The notes beneath the pieces are model-generated. The model was not told where the DNA came from. It was given only the letters and a program-made list of their open reading frames with translations, and made no database searches. Made by a program: the position numbers and the translations under genes. From Nymphaea colorata (Eukaryota; Streptophyta; Magnoliopsida; Nymphaeales; Nymphaeaceae), in contig NW_022204507.1 in NCBI RefSeq assembly GCF_008831285.2, positions 5,104,174 to 5,168,173 of the forward strand: DNA of 64,000 nt, read 5' to 3'. Within the stretch, counting starts at the first letter, position 1. Every line of letters starts with the position of its first letter. Positions 34,488 to 45,655 of this stretch are shown here, piece by piece.

Positions 34488-35990
34488 CTAGTCAAGGTGG
34501 CTCATGGAATTCAGACAACAAAAACAAAGACAACAACCATAACCAATCAGCCTAGAAAAATTTCATATTACTCATATAGGCAGGCCACTATAGCTAATGG
34601 GCAACAAAAACTTGTTCCTGATAATGTTCTAGTCATTCCAAAGATCAAGAAGAACCTTATCTCTGTCAGTCAATTAACTCATATTTTCCTTATATTTTTT
34701 GAATTTTCAACTAACGAATTTGCTGTGAAGGAAAAGACGACCAACAAGGTGGTAATTACGGGAAGAGCCTGATAAACTCTATGCAGTTGAAAATAAGGGA
34801 GAAGGCAGCACAGATTTCATGAAGTATATTTCTCTACAAGATTTCAAGCAACAATAAAGAAATATGGCACCAACATCTAGGCCATATTCATCATAAGGTA
34901 GTAAATTTTCTTGCAAACAAAAAGCTATTCATGTGACAGGCTCTAGCTCTTTAAACAGTGTATGCTCTAGTTGTCTAATGGCAAAAATTGCCATCTTCCT
35001 TTCTTACCAGTGGATGAGCATTGTGATAATTTCTTGACAAGTCCATACGATCTATGGGGATGAGCCCCAATTATTTCAGTTGCTAAATTCTGATTTTATG
35101 TTGTCTTTATTGATGAAGCCACCTGATTCACTCGGTTCTATCCCTTGCGCTATAATCAGTTATAACACGTATTTACAATTTTCATAAATATGTTGAAAAT
35201 CAGTTTGATAAGAAAATCAAGAAGTTTCAAACAGATGAAGGGGGTGAATTCAATAGTCTTAAACTTGCAACATATTTACAAGAAAATGGTATACATCATC
35301 ACAAACCTATCCTAAACGCCATCATAAAATGGAATGGCAGAAAGGTGCCATAGAACCATTGCCGAACTTGGTGTTGGCATGATGTTTAATGCAAATATAG
35401 CAGCTCGGTACTGGATTTAAACTTTTTCCACTGCAGTTTGGCTTATAATAGACTGTCCACTCCAACGTTGAAGATGAAATCTCCTTTTGAACTGGTTTTT
35501 GGAAAAAAATGCATCTTAGTCTTGTTTTCGAACATTTGGAACTAGATGCTTTCCATATCTAAGAGATTACGCTCACAACAAACTTGAACCAAGATCTTTA
35601 CCATGCGTATTTTTGGGATACAGTAATACACACAAGGGATACAAATGTTTATATCACCTATAGGAAAAATATATATATCCCAACATGTTGTCTTTGATGA
35701 AAGTATCTTTCTCTATAAACAGCCTGGAGCACGTTTTTCTTCTACATCATCTTGCAAAACGGAGCAACATACAGTGATTGGATGGCGTTAAATCATTGTC
35801 AAATCTTTCCCAAGATGATAAAAAGATGATTCATGCCAAGTGATCAATCATCATCATCTCTTGCACAATGGATCATTAGACAATCGTTCAGTTCAAGAGG
35901 CACATGGAGGAGAGAACAACATTTCAGCACATGAAAACTTGGTAGTGACGATGATCTACATGGTCAAGACGAAAGTGATCTGCTTCACCA
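34488..35990 (+). pseudogene. copia-4: protease-integrase fragment
   Basis: Starts at the gap within the protease end: NVLVIPKIKKNLISVSQLTH (about 34623) is the conserved block after the protease site. IWHQHLGHIHHKVVNFLANK near 34860 is the pre-integrase motif. Integrase pieces follow in several frames, including FYPLRYN (about 35133), GMAERCHRTIAELGVGM (about 35330; normally GVAERxHRTIxExG) and FGTRCFPYLRDYAHNKLEPR near 35540. A linker-like stretch ends near 35990, where the 113-bp repeat structure begins. RT and RNase H are absent. Confidence 0.75.
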
Positions 35991-36019
35991 GCCAATAGTA
36001 TTTTTTAAGTATTTTTTGG

Positions 36020-38275
36020 CACTAATATGTTTCATTTGTTATTACATATATTTGATCACTTATATTTAATTGAGATATTAAGTGATTCATTTTCACTTGT
36101 TATTACTATAATTGATCACTTATATTTAATTGAGTGTGCGTAGCCATTTGTTACATACGTATAGAATGACTTAGTGGCTTGAAATAAGAAGTTCATTTGG
36201 AATGACTAAGTGTCAGGTCATTAAATTGGTCCTTATAGTTAATCAAATGTATTTCACCTGTTAGTACATATATAGTGAATGATTTAAATGATTGAAATCA
36301 CAAGTTTATATAGATACAAATGGGATCTATGCATTACTTTGAACGCGTGTAGTTAGTCCGATGAGTTGAATTTGTTGTTCAACTATAGTGCACGATCTAA
36401 AGGATTGAAATCACAAGTTCGTATCAATAGAAGTGCGATTTAAGTGATTGAAATGATCACATATACTCAATTGAATGTGCTTAACTTGTTGTTACATCCA
36501 TATTGCTTGATTAATGAATTGAAATCACAAGTTTGTATGAAAATGAATGACATTCAAGTGATTTATTTAGTGTCTTATAGTTAACCTAATGTGTTTCACT
36601 TGTTATTACATCTATGATCAACGATTTAAACGATTAAAACTCACAAGTTTATATGGATTAAAGAGAATATGGATTAGCTCGATCCCTTGTAGTTTGTTCA
36701 ATAAGTTGAACTTGTTGTTACATCTCTAGTGATCGATGTAAGGAATTGAAATCACAAGTTCGTATCAATACGAGTGAGATTTAAGTGATCCATTTGATCA
36801 CACATACTTAATTGAATGTGCTTAACTGTTGTTATGTCTATGTTAAATGATTTAGTAGATTGAAATCATAGGTTTGTATGAAAATGAATGAGATTTGAGT
36901 GATTCATTTAGTGCCTTATAGGTAACTTAATATGTTTCACTTGTTATTACATATATTTGATCACTTATATTTAATTGAGAGATTAAGTGATTATTTTCAC
37001 TTGTAGTTACATATATTTGATCACTTATATTTAATTGAGTGTGCGTAGCCATTTGTTACTTACATATAGAATGACTTAGTGGCTTGAAATAAGAAGTTCG
37101 TTTGGAAATGAATGAGAGTCAGGTCATTAGATTGGTCCCTTATAGTTAATCTAGTGTATTTCACTTGTTATTACATCTATAATGAATGATTTAAATGATT
37201 TAAATCACAAGTTCATATGGATACAAAAGGGATCTACGCATTACTTTGAACACGTGTAGTTAGTCCAATGAGTTGAATTTGTTGTTACGTCTATAGTGAA
37301 TGATCTAAAGGATTGAAATCACATGTTCGTGCCAATACAAGTGAGATTTAAGTGATTCATATGATCTTGCATACTTAATTGAATGTGTTTAACTTGTTGT
37401 TATGTCTATATTAAATGATTTAGTAGATCGAAATTACAAGTTTGTATGAAAATGAATGAGATTCGAGTGATTCATGTGGTGTCTTATGGTTAACATATTG
37501 TGTTTCACTTGTTATTACATTTATAATGATTCTTAATACGGATGTGCTTAACAAGTGATTCATTTCGTGTCTTATAGTTAACCTAATGTGTTTCACTTGT
37601 AATTTGATTGAATGTGCTTAGCAAGTGAAACACATTGTATTAACAATAGGGCACCAAATGAATCAGTCGAATCTTATTCATTTTCATGCAACTGTGATTT
37701 CAATCTACTAATCATTTAACATGGATGTAACAATAGGTTAAGTACATTCAATAAAGTATGCGTGATCATATGTATCACTGAAATCTCACTCGTATTAATT
37801 TGAACTTGTGATTTCAATGTTGTGTATTGTTCGCTTTAGATGTGACAACAAGTTCAACCCATTGGACTAACTACAAGGGATCCAAGTAATGCATAGCTCC
37901 CATTTGTATCAGTGGATCTCATTTATATACATATGAACTTGTGATTTCAATCATTTAATACATTCATTGGAGTCACTTAAACCTAACTCGTATTGGTATG
38001 ACTATAAACGTAATAACAAGTTTAACTTTTGGATTAACAACAAGGTATCGATCCCATTTATGCTAATGCATCGATCCAATTTATATCGATATAAACTTGT
38101 GATTTTAATCATTTATTATAGATATAATAACAAGTGAAATACATTAGATTAACTTTAAATGACGAATTGAATAACTTGAATTTCATTCATTTTCATTCAA
38201 ACTTGTGATTTAAATCCACTAAATCATTTAATATGGATGTAACAACAACTTCAGCACACTCATTAAGTAAGTGTG
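36020..38275. repeat. foldback array of ~113-bp monomers with inverted arms
   Basis: Left arm (36020-37599): successive units marked by TTGAAATCACAAGTT-type sequence at about 36177, 36291, 36402, 36516, 36626, 36745, 36858, 37083, 37195, 37311 and 37425, spacing 110-119 bp or twice that. A 905-bp higher-order copy is evident: ACATATATTTGATCACTTAT recurs at 36044 and 36949, and GATCACTTATATTTAATTGA at 36114 and 37019. Right arm (37622-38275): the same units inverted, marked by AACTTGTGATTTCAAT. The arms meet around a 22-bp spacer (37600-37621) flanked by CACTTG / CAAGTG. No coding potential and no target duplication were found. Confidence 0.88.
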
Positions 38276-38649
38276 ATAAAAAATGGGGGTAATGGCGGTA
38301 AGGACCGGAAATTTGGATTCAAACGAAAGAGGGACCACGGTCCCGCAATACCACTGAAGGATTGCCACTAGATACTGAAACCCAATGTTTGCAAAGGCGA
38401 TACACACTCAGACTTCACGTCTCTCTCTGCTCATGGCAAAGGGAAAATGAGAAGTTTGCAGAAGGCAAGAAATTACTGGCAAAAGACCGATGTCTGGCTA
38501 GAGCTCAGTGTTAATCATTTATACACAAAACTTGATAGTACAATAATTCAGCGAATAAATTCGTCTGACAAAAGTAATACGCACTGACCTTTACTTTACA
38601 AAAGAAACAAAAGAAAACAGTGCTTTGGTAGTCTTTTCAAGATTCACCA
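38276..38649. other. non-coding DNA between foldback array and viral-like fragment
   Basis: No frame of note. On the minus strand GTGTATAAATGATTAAC near 38516-38532 looks like a TATA box and could belong to the pararetrovirus-like copy, but that is speculative. Confidence 0.3.
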
Positions 38650-39491
38650 GTTAACGGCAGGACAATGATCAAAATAACACAAAAATGACTCATGACTCAT
38701 TATCTTGCTTTCAGTGCAATAATCGGAAGGCGACAGATGATTCATTGTGTTATTTTGGCTCTGAATATATTATTGTCAGAGTTTTGTCTTCATTCTTTTG
38801 TTTCGCTGCTTTCCGCCTCGGATTCCAATATTCATCGTACTGCAAATTCATGGTGGAGGCTGAAGCCTGTTGTCTGGACACGACAATTCTGGCACTTGTG
38901 CATCTCCTTTGTGATTTGCTCCAGTGTCGTACAACTTTCTTCAAACTCTTTTGTTTTTTGAATATTTTGTACATGAGTTCTTCATCTTGAAAGACTGCAA
39001 CTTCTCGATAATCAACAAAATTGATTCTTTGAAATTTTCAGCACAGCGCTACTTCCCATTTTGGACCTGCAACAAAATTTAAAAAGTCTCTAAAGACATT
39101 GTTAGCATATAATTGCCGTCGATGGAGTATTAGATTATCCAGTACAGTTTTCTTAATGGCCCATAACAAAATTTCTGTTTCGAATGAGGTCCATTTGAGG
39201 TTATTGACAATCCAGGTAATTCTTCCTACAGCTGTGTAGAGAAATCCAGATTTGGATATCTGCGTTCTGCTGCATCTGTAAATTCTGGATAAAGTTTTCT
39301 AGTTTTTTGATAGACCTTCCATCTACGCTCTGGTGTGTCTAGCAGCCAATCTTCCCATTGCCTTTCAATAGATCTCATCATCTTGCATTCTCTGGTGAGA
39401 GCGTCTGGTAAAGAATGGTGTACCCTTTTAACCAGATCAATTATAAATCATACTGGGATAGCAGAAATTGCCACCAAGCAAATCTTTGTAG
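38650..39491 (-). pseudogene. probable endogenous pararetrovirus (Caulimoviridae-like) fragment
   Basis: On the minus strand, FAWWQFLLSQYDL (39444-39485 region) and, after a frameshift, LPDALTREC (39385-39411) match the C-terminal end of the reverse transcriptase/RNase H of plant pararetroviruses, where an L-T-R-E motif is typical. Downstream, frames such as ERQWEDWLLDTPERRW and a Lys/Arg-rich 74-codon frame (38750-38974) continue for about 250 codons, with stops and at least two frameshifts. There is no integrase zinc finger after RNase H, which argues against Ty3/gypsy. It is a decayed, non-functional integrated copy. A Ty3/gypsy origin remains possible. Confidence 0.42.
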
Positions 39492-39819
39492 GGAATGCAC
39501 GGAAAAGGAGCAAAGAGAGAGGCCACATGAGAGAAAGGTCGACTAGGGGGAGTGTCTTGGAATCTAAACCTAAAGTAGGAAGTGAAAGTGGGAAAGATTA
39601 ATTGCAATGGCAGATTTGTTGAAGATGACTCTTATTTTGGTGACATATAGGCCAAACTGCAGTAATATGCTTAGTATAACTTGTGTACGTAGTGCCCCAA
39701 GTGAAGGTGTGCTTGGAAAGACCGACTTAGAAAAACACTTCAGTATTTTATTCATGTTATAATTCAAGTGAAGGTGTGCTATGAAATGCAAAATGATCAA
39801 AGCACATCATTCAAAAATG
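39492..39819. other. short non-coding spacer
   Basis: No recognisable element or gene. The motif CAAGTGAAGGTGTGCT occurs twice, near 39699 and 39766. The minus-strand frame here (39570-39800) shows no domain. Confidence 0.4.
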
Positions 39820-41130
39820 TCAAATGCAATCTGCAAACAAGCCAAAAAAGAAAATGTAAGGGAAAAGAATGGGTGCTCAGCCAAATTATCCATCACAAGC
39901 CTTATATTCCTTAAGAAAGCATTTGTCTCAGAATCCAATTTACAAATTCTTCGACTCAACCACGATTGCCAAAATGTGTCTAACTGTGAAGAATGTGGTT
40001 GACTTTCTCAACCATTTGATGTTTCTAACTGATTCACTTAGTTTAGTTGTTGATCTTATAAGGAGGATGTCTTAGTTATATATGCATGTACATAGTGGCT
40101 TAGGAAATGAATATAAAGGTTTTGTATAACTATGACAACTTCAAAATCTCTTCCTTCATTCTGGGAAATACATGATATTCTCATAAATCAAGAAAAGTGA
40201 TTAATGGTTGCCTTCTTTGCTCAAAATAGGTGTGACCTTGGCAAAGGTAGAGGTTGTAGTAGAGGTGATAAATGATTATAGAGTGCAGGAAAAAGTATAT
40301 ATCCAAGTTCATTATGGATAGAAAAGTCAAGTAATTGCTCAATTATGTGGTAGGAGGAATAAAATGGCCAAGGTAGCTGGAATTTACTAAAGGCATTCAT
40401 GGAAATGACTATGAAGTCAAAGGAAGACAATCAATGGCATCCAAATACAAGTACTGTGCATCATGTTGCGACTTTAGGTCTATGTTTGATGCCAAATGCG
40501 AGTGTTTTTGTTTAGTTGGTGTCATGGTAGGCAATGATGTGAACGCCCCAATGGCAAATTAAGTCAAATCAATTCAAAAATAAGAGGTTTCTATTAACCC
40601 ATGACCATGTTTTGGAAATAAAGTAAATTCTTCTATCCATATCTAATATATGCAAAGGTAAGAAGTGCAATATTGTGTTAAGGATGAGATGAACAAGAAA
40701 ATGCAGTTTGGAGAGGGGAAGCGGTAAAGACAATATGTAAGTCTACCTAATGGATAAACGGGCAAGTGGCTGGAATAAATGGACCAATCCCATATGTTTG
40801 AATCTTTATTTGCTAGTTCTTATCATACTACAATTTCAAATTTTGTGTGGCATGATAGATCAAGATAGGCTAGTAATTATGTAATGAAGCTGTTGAGAAA
40901 TGATGATGTTATTTTGAAGGCAAAAAACAAAATACAGAAATGTGTTTTAATGGCCTTCTTACAAAATGTGGTTGTTTTCCATTTCAAATATTTAAGCATA
41001 TTTACAATTTTTCCTTTCTAAATAATGCATGTACTCCTATGAGGACTCGTAATTGTTAACCTGCTGTGGCACAATCAGAAACGTGAAAGTTTGTTCATCT
41101 GCTGGAATCTCTAGAGGGATTTGGTAGTGG
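39820..41130 (+). pseudogene. copia-5: gag to pre-integrase fragment
   Basis: Gag pieces occur in shifting frames: FLNHLMFLTDSLSLVVDLI (about 40003), GLGNEYKGFV (about 40102, the UBN2 motif) and EIHDILINQE near 40170. A Gly/Arg-rich stretch (GKGRGCSRGD, about 40241) precedes NQWHPNTS near 40432, the region of the protease site (usually W-x-D-x-G-A). The pre-integrase zone appears as SNYVMKLLRNDDV-like residues around 40878. Multiple stops prevent any product. No LTR is attached with certainty; the LTR of copia-6 begins just after. Confidence 0.65.
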
Positions 41131-41137
41131 AGAACTA

Positions 41138-41431
41138 TTGTGCAGAATATTTTCTATTAAGATAAGGATAATTACTAGTAGATAAATTTAATTGTAAATA
41201 GCAAAAAATAGTTTTATTAATCATTTATAAGGGCACTTACTGTAATTAGGACAGATATCATTTGATTCTTCTCAACAAACTTCTTGCACACTATAAGAGT
41301 TTAGTAACCAAGGAAGTGCTATTTTAGCCTCTCCATCGCATGTGTATGTGCTTTCGGTTTTGCTCTAATACCCTATTTCACTCTGTTTTACTTGTGCTTT
41401 GTTTTCCACCATACGTACTTTTGATTTTATT
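41138..41431 (+). repeat. 5' LTR of copia-6
   Basis: The LTR is inferred from the perfect primer site that follows it. It probably starts TGCAGAATATTTTC near 41138. It contains TCTCAACAAACTTCTTGC and the 3' portion CTAATACCCTATTTCACTC that would be the R-U5 region. No partner LTR is present in the window, so the left edge is uncertain. Confidence 0.55.
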
Positions 41432-41432
41432 A

Positions 41433-41444
41433 TGGTATCAGAGC
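41433..41444 (+). other. primer-binding site of copia-6
   Basis: TGGTATCAGAGC, a perfect match to the initiator tRNA-Met primer-binding sequence of plant copia elements. Confidence 0.93.
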
Positions 41445-41551
41445 TCTAAGCACTTTTTCTTTGAGCATGATCTTGGTATATTATTGACCGCTATGTGGTT
41501 ATTTACTAATCATCATCTGGTCATCCCTGCTTGCACTTTCATCTTGGTCAA

Positions 41552-42080
41552 CATATGGCAAATACAAATGCAAATATGAATTCACTTACTAGAGAAAACC
41601 CAATCACCTCTAGTTCAAATACTTTGTCTGACATCAACATAGAATTTGACGTCCCTCATTTGATGCATCATTTGGACAACCCATGAGATTTGTTGGTGAA
41701 TTAGGATCTTAGTGGTAATAGCTATGGCACTTGGACAAGGCCATTGATAATGGCACTTGTCACCAAGAACAAAATATCATTCTTTAATGGTTCATTGCCT
41801 ATGCTTGAAGTTTTTTCTCTAAATTTTCTGTTGAGATCTTATTACAATTGTATGCTCTTGTTCTAGATCATCAACTCATTATCTCATAAAATAGAAGATA
41901 GTGTTATATATACTGCCATAGAGAGAAAAGTACAATTAGATTTACAAGAATGCTTTTACCAAAGTACCACACAATTTTCAAATTAAGATTGTGATTAGTA
42001 AGATTAATGAAGATGCATTTCTATATCAGCATACTATATGAAATTCAAGGCTAACTGGGATGAGTTGGCTCATATGATCC
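41552..42080 (+). pseudogene. copia-6 gag N-terminal fragment
   Basis: ATG 41552, 108 bases after the primer site, opens MANTNANMNSLTRENPITSS. Then come LMHHLDNP, followed by a stop, and NSYGTWTRPLIMALVTKNKI, the conserved gag motif with W-x-R and the KNK signature. The frame decays further toward 42050 (YYMKFKANWDELAHM). The element stops abruptly where antisense LINE sequence starts at about 42085. Confidence 0.72.
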
Positions 42081-42084
42081 TCTT

Positions 42085-42325
42085 CTAGTATTTTCGTAGG
42101 GATAAATGGTAGAAGGAGAGGGGATCTCAGCGATGAAGCCCCCTTGACTATAAAAAAAAACTTCATTTATTCCTTTAATAATGAGCGCATATGTGTTTGT
42201 TTCTCCAAAATCATTACCTTAGAAACCAATTATCACAAAAACCAAGGTGGTGTAGGGATTTCCTAATGAAGTTCCACTTAACTTTGTCCTACACCTTTGA
42301 CATATCAAGGTTCAGATGCATGAAC
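42085..42325 (-). pseudogene. L1-type LINE reverse transcriptase fragment
   Basis: Read on the minus strand, LFMHLNLDMSK (from about 42325) followed by DKVKWNFIRKSLHHLGFCDN matches the plant L1 RT block K-x-D-x-x-K-A-(F/Y)-D-x-V-x-W and the G-F segment after it. Further along, INEVFFYSQGG and then a frame with GDPLS near 42110 match the ING-x-x-x-G-x-F-x-x-x-x-G-L-R-Q-G-D-P-L-S block. About 80 codons remain, with frameshifts and no flanking ORF2. It is an internal fragment, not a normal 5'-truncated insertion with a poly-A tail. Confidence 0.65.
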
Positions 42326-42330
42326 AGTTA

Positions 42331-43199
42331 TTCTGAAACCAAGACAAACTTCGTCGAGCACGTGACGAGGTTTAGGCCACCTCTAGATCTAGTCCAAGTG
42401 ATATTTTGTTCATAAGCCTTCTCGCTTTTATAGCTGCATTTTCTAGTCAATACCCACGAGATCAGGTTACATGCATCGTCCATAGCCTTAAAGAAAATGA
42501 CAAGTGCCCCCCCTGCCCCTGCCCACTGGCTCCCTAGCCCACTTTGAGGGGTACTTGGCGTTCACAGGAGCTTGGCACAAGCCTAGGCATATAACCAGCT
42601 TTGAACATACCCATGTCAGAGAGATAGAACTTGTCAGTGGGGGAAACAAGGATGGGGAGAACATGAAGAAGGGGTTGAGAGTTTATTTCCTCTCCTAAGT
42701 GTAAAGTGTGTCGTGGGCCTCCTCATGAGCTTGTTGTTGCCAACTCCACCATCATCAACGTCATTGTTGTTTTCTCAAGATATTTAGTGGAGAAGGTATG
42801 ACTTAGCAATTTCCAACCTTCAGGAGGCTATGAAGCTCAAATGAAAGAACGGTAAGGCATTCTGCCCGTTGGAATTTGTTATGGAAAATGAAAATGAATT
42901 CTTAAAGCTGTGTGATATTAACTTTGTTTTTTTACACCTATTGTAAAGCTGTAAAATTGAATTGTGGTATTCCTTGCCATGCATGTGAAATTCTATAGAA
43001 GGTTGAAGGCATGATTTGGTTGTAGCAGAAAATATTCTTTTATGCCTGTAAAAAAATTGATTATGTACAGAAAGAGTATAAATATGTGAAAGTAAGAAGA
43101 GCACGATGCTCTGTTCCATCCATTCCCAGCCTCCTTGGCTATGCCCTGTTGATTCCGTGGCAGCCCTGATTTTCTCTTGTGCCTCATCTGAAACTTGCA
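42331..43199 (+). repeat. repeat R1: probable solo or truncated LTR of the copia-8/9 family
   Basis: Aligns throughout with 47520-48330 (R2) and 59350-60240 (R3). Anchors are GAGCACGTGACGAGGTTTAGG, TGATATTTTGTTCATAAG, AAGTTTATTTCCTCTC-type sequence, CACCATCATCAACGTC, TACACCTATTGTAAAGCTGT and the TATA region AGTATAAATATGTGAAAG (43075). It ends ...AACTTGCA at 43199 where R3 ends CTCGCA just before the primer site of copia-9, but here no primer site follows, consistent with a solo LTR. The left end abuts LINE sequence. The minus-strand frames of 125-159 codons across it are not genes. Confidence 0.7.
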
Positions 43200-45655
43200 A
43201 GATATTGCATGGGGAGGAATGGAGTGGTGGCGGAGGAGTGTTGGCTTGTGATGATGCGCAACAGGTTGATGCATTATTTTGAGGGGCCAAAAAAGACATT
43301 GATGTATTTTTCTATAGCCCTGCCTCCTTTTTTCCCAAAAGTTCTTTATATGGCTAGATTTCTTTTGCACCGGTACAAATCGTTACAAAAAATGTCAAAT
43401 TGGGCACTTCAATTTGGTTGTTAATTCTGTTGGATAGTGGCCCTGAGCCCTATCCTTCATCTCGTAAGTGCAAGCCAGATTAAATTGAAAAACTCATTTC
43501 CAAAATAAAAGATTTCATTAAAATGAAATTCAAAAGTTTATTTTGTTACCATTTACAAACCAGCCAAAAATTCTCTCTGGCGATAACCACTGCTGGGATT
43601 CAGGAAATCCTGGGAGGCAGACTATAAAGTCTCAGCTTATGTTCATCTGAAGGTTGATCATTAGATTAACCTTGCGACGCCTCCCAAAATGATGTAGTTA
43701 GCTATAAAAATACTGTTCTTGCTTAAACGAGCCTTGAGTCTGTCCATTTTATTCCTGACACAGGATACTTTGCTCAAGGTTCAGTGTCGAGAACAAGCTA
43801 GGTCTTGGTTTGTTGAGTGGAGTTTGAACTGAGCCTTTAAAGCACAATAGCTCGAGCACAACAAGACATGAGCAGAGTTGGGCTCTAGCCCACTTGTGTA
43901 TAACCACAACTATAATATATGCTATTGGAAACGCCTTTTACCATAGCCAATAGTCATAATGCAGTTGCCAATAAACTTATTGGCAAATACTCTTGCCCTA
44001 GCGAATAGATAAGGTTGACCTTGCCCTTTATAGCACGGGGAAAAGTCTTTTGTTAGCCAAGGTCATTGCCAATAATTCATTGGTAACAACTCGTTGAGTT
44101 ATTTACAATGGTAGAAGTCGTTGCTAGAAGTTCTTACAGCAGTGATTTCTTCACTGCTATAGGTCTCCTTTCCCTTTTGAAAACAAAACAAAATGCCGCT
44201 TCTATAGCAGGTAAGCCAGTTTTTTCTAATTTGAAAGTGGGACGGTTTCAAATAGATAATCTAGATCGATACCAACAAACAAAAACATAGACTACTGAAA
44301 CAAATAGAGAGAGAGAGAGAGAGAGAGAGGAGATGAACACTCCATGCATCAGATTTTGGATTAACAAAAATACAGATGAAAAAACGAACAAAAAAACAAG
44401 TCAGACTTTTAGGCTATATGCAAGTTCAACTACATGTCATTTCAGTGAGAGTTGTCTTAAAATGTCATCAGAAAATCATTTACGACTTACAAATGCAGAT
44501 GTGAAGATTGAAACATCTCAAAAACATCCAACATCAAGTTATAAATCGTGTATAAGCATCTCTAAGAAAACTCTGTCCTTCGTAATGTTGCTGATCCCTT
44601 TGACAATCGTTTGTTTATTAATTGATCCTCTACCTACAGCATCTCACTTATAAAATGAAAAATTAATGAATAAGTGAAAATGAAGCAATGCTCTAGCCAT
44701 TTCTGGATACAACATATAAAAGCCACAAATAAAAACATACACACTAGAAACTCCCCTCTTCACATGAACATTTTGTGGATCAAAGAAGAAAGGCCACTCA
44801 GAATCTGAAGCACATGCAGGTTACATATTGAAAAATGTAAAAGACATAAAAAAATAGTCCTGTTTTACACAGAATGCAACTGTAGATATAGCAGATCGAA
44901 ATTGGAGACCAACAGTAATTAGTCATTAACTTGGAATAAATAAACACAATAAAGATCATGATGAAGGTAAAGAGTTCAATACTAGTGTACGTGATGCAAC
45001 TTGGTAGAGGTTTCCCTCAATCATCATATTTAGAAAACATCGAATACAATTTACAAGACTAACAAAGCGGTAACTGTAAAAAATATGAAAAGGATAAGAT
45101 TGGAAATATGAGTACATCCACAATATATTTCTTTTCATGGACAGTGAACTGGAAGAAAGCTCAGCAGAAGAATGTATGGGCATCATAAACAACAAATTCG
45201 AGCTGTGCATTTTCCAATCATTGTTCACCATGTGGCGTCAAATGGTGCATGCATTCTGCTGTGTATTTTCCATCACTGGGAACAGATAAATATTTATACT
45301 TTCAAAAACATAACTTCTTTAATTGCTATATCAATAAGTAATAACACTCAAATTAGGCCAACATGCTGTCAACTACAGAACATGGCAGCATGTACAAATT
45401 AATACTGTTAGATGTTATTGTGCTAAATAACAATGAGTAATTGATATTATTGTATAATGGTATATGACTAATTTTCAACTGAGATCATACTATGTTATTT
45501 CAAAAACAAAATCTATAACTAGCTTACCTCGTGTTAGAAACTACAAAGTCAAAGTGATTACAATTAAGAAAAGAGAATTCACATTTAATAACAAGAATGG
45601 AAAGATTTCTATCATCACATGGCATCCATTTATTAGTTAAAGAGATTACATTTAA
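43200..45655. other. intergenic DNA, no gene seen
   Basis: AT-rich. Notable small features are a (GA)n run at 44306-44330, a perfect hairpin AGCAGTGA...TCACTGCT near 44137-44157, and a patch at 43930-44090 where GCCAATA/TTGGCAA-type motifs recur in both orientations, as in subterminal regions of some DNA transposons. None of the frames up to 106 codons (44333-44653) shows a domain. Confidence 0.4.

Noticed and set aside
34309-34772. Frames running through the N block
   Set aside because: Unknown bases are read as X, so the joined proteins are artefacts; only the parts outside the gap were used.
42820-43370. Minus-strand frames of 125 and 159 codons
   Set aside because: They overlap each other in different frames and fall within LTR-like repeat R1. 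A similar frame in R3 only reflects the shared LTR sequence.
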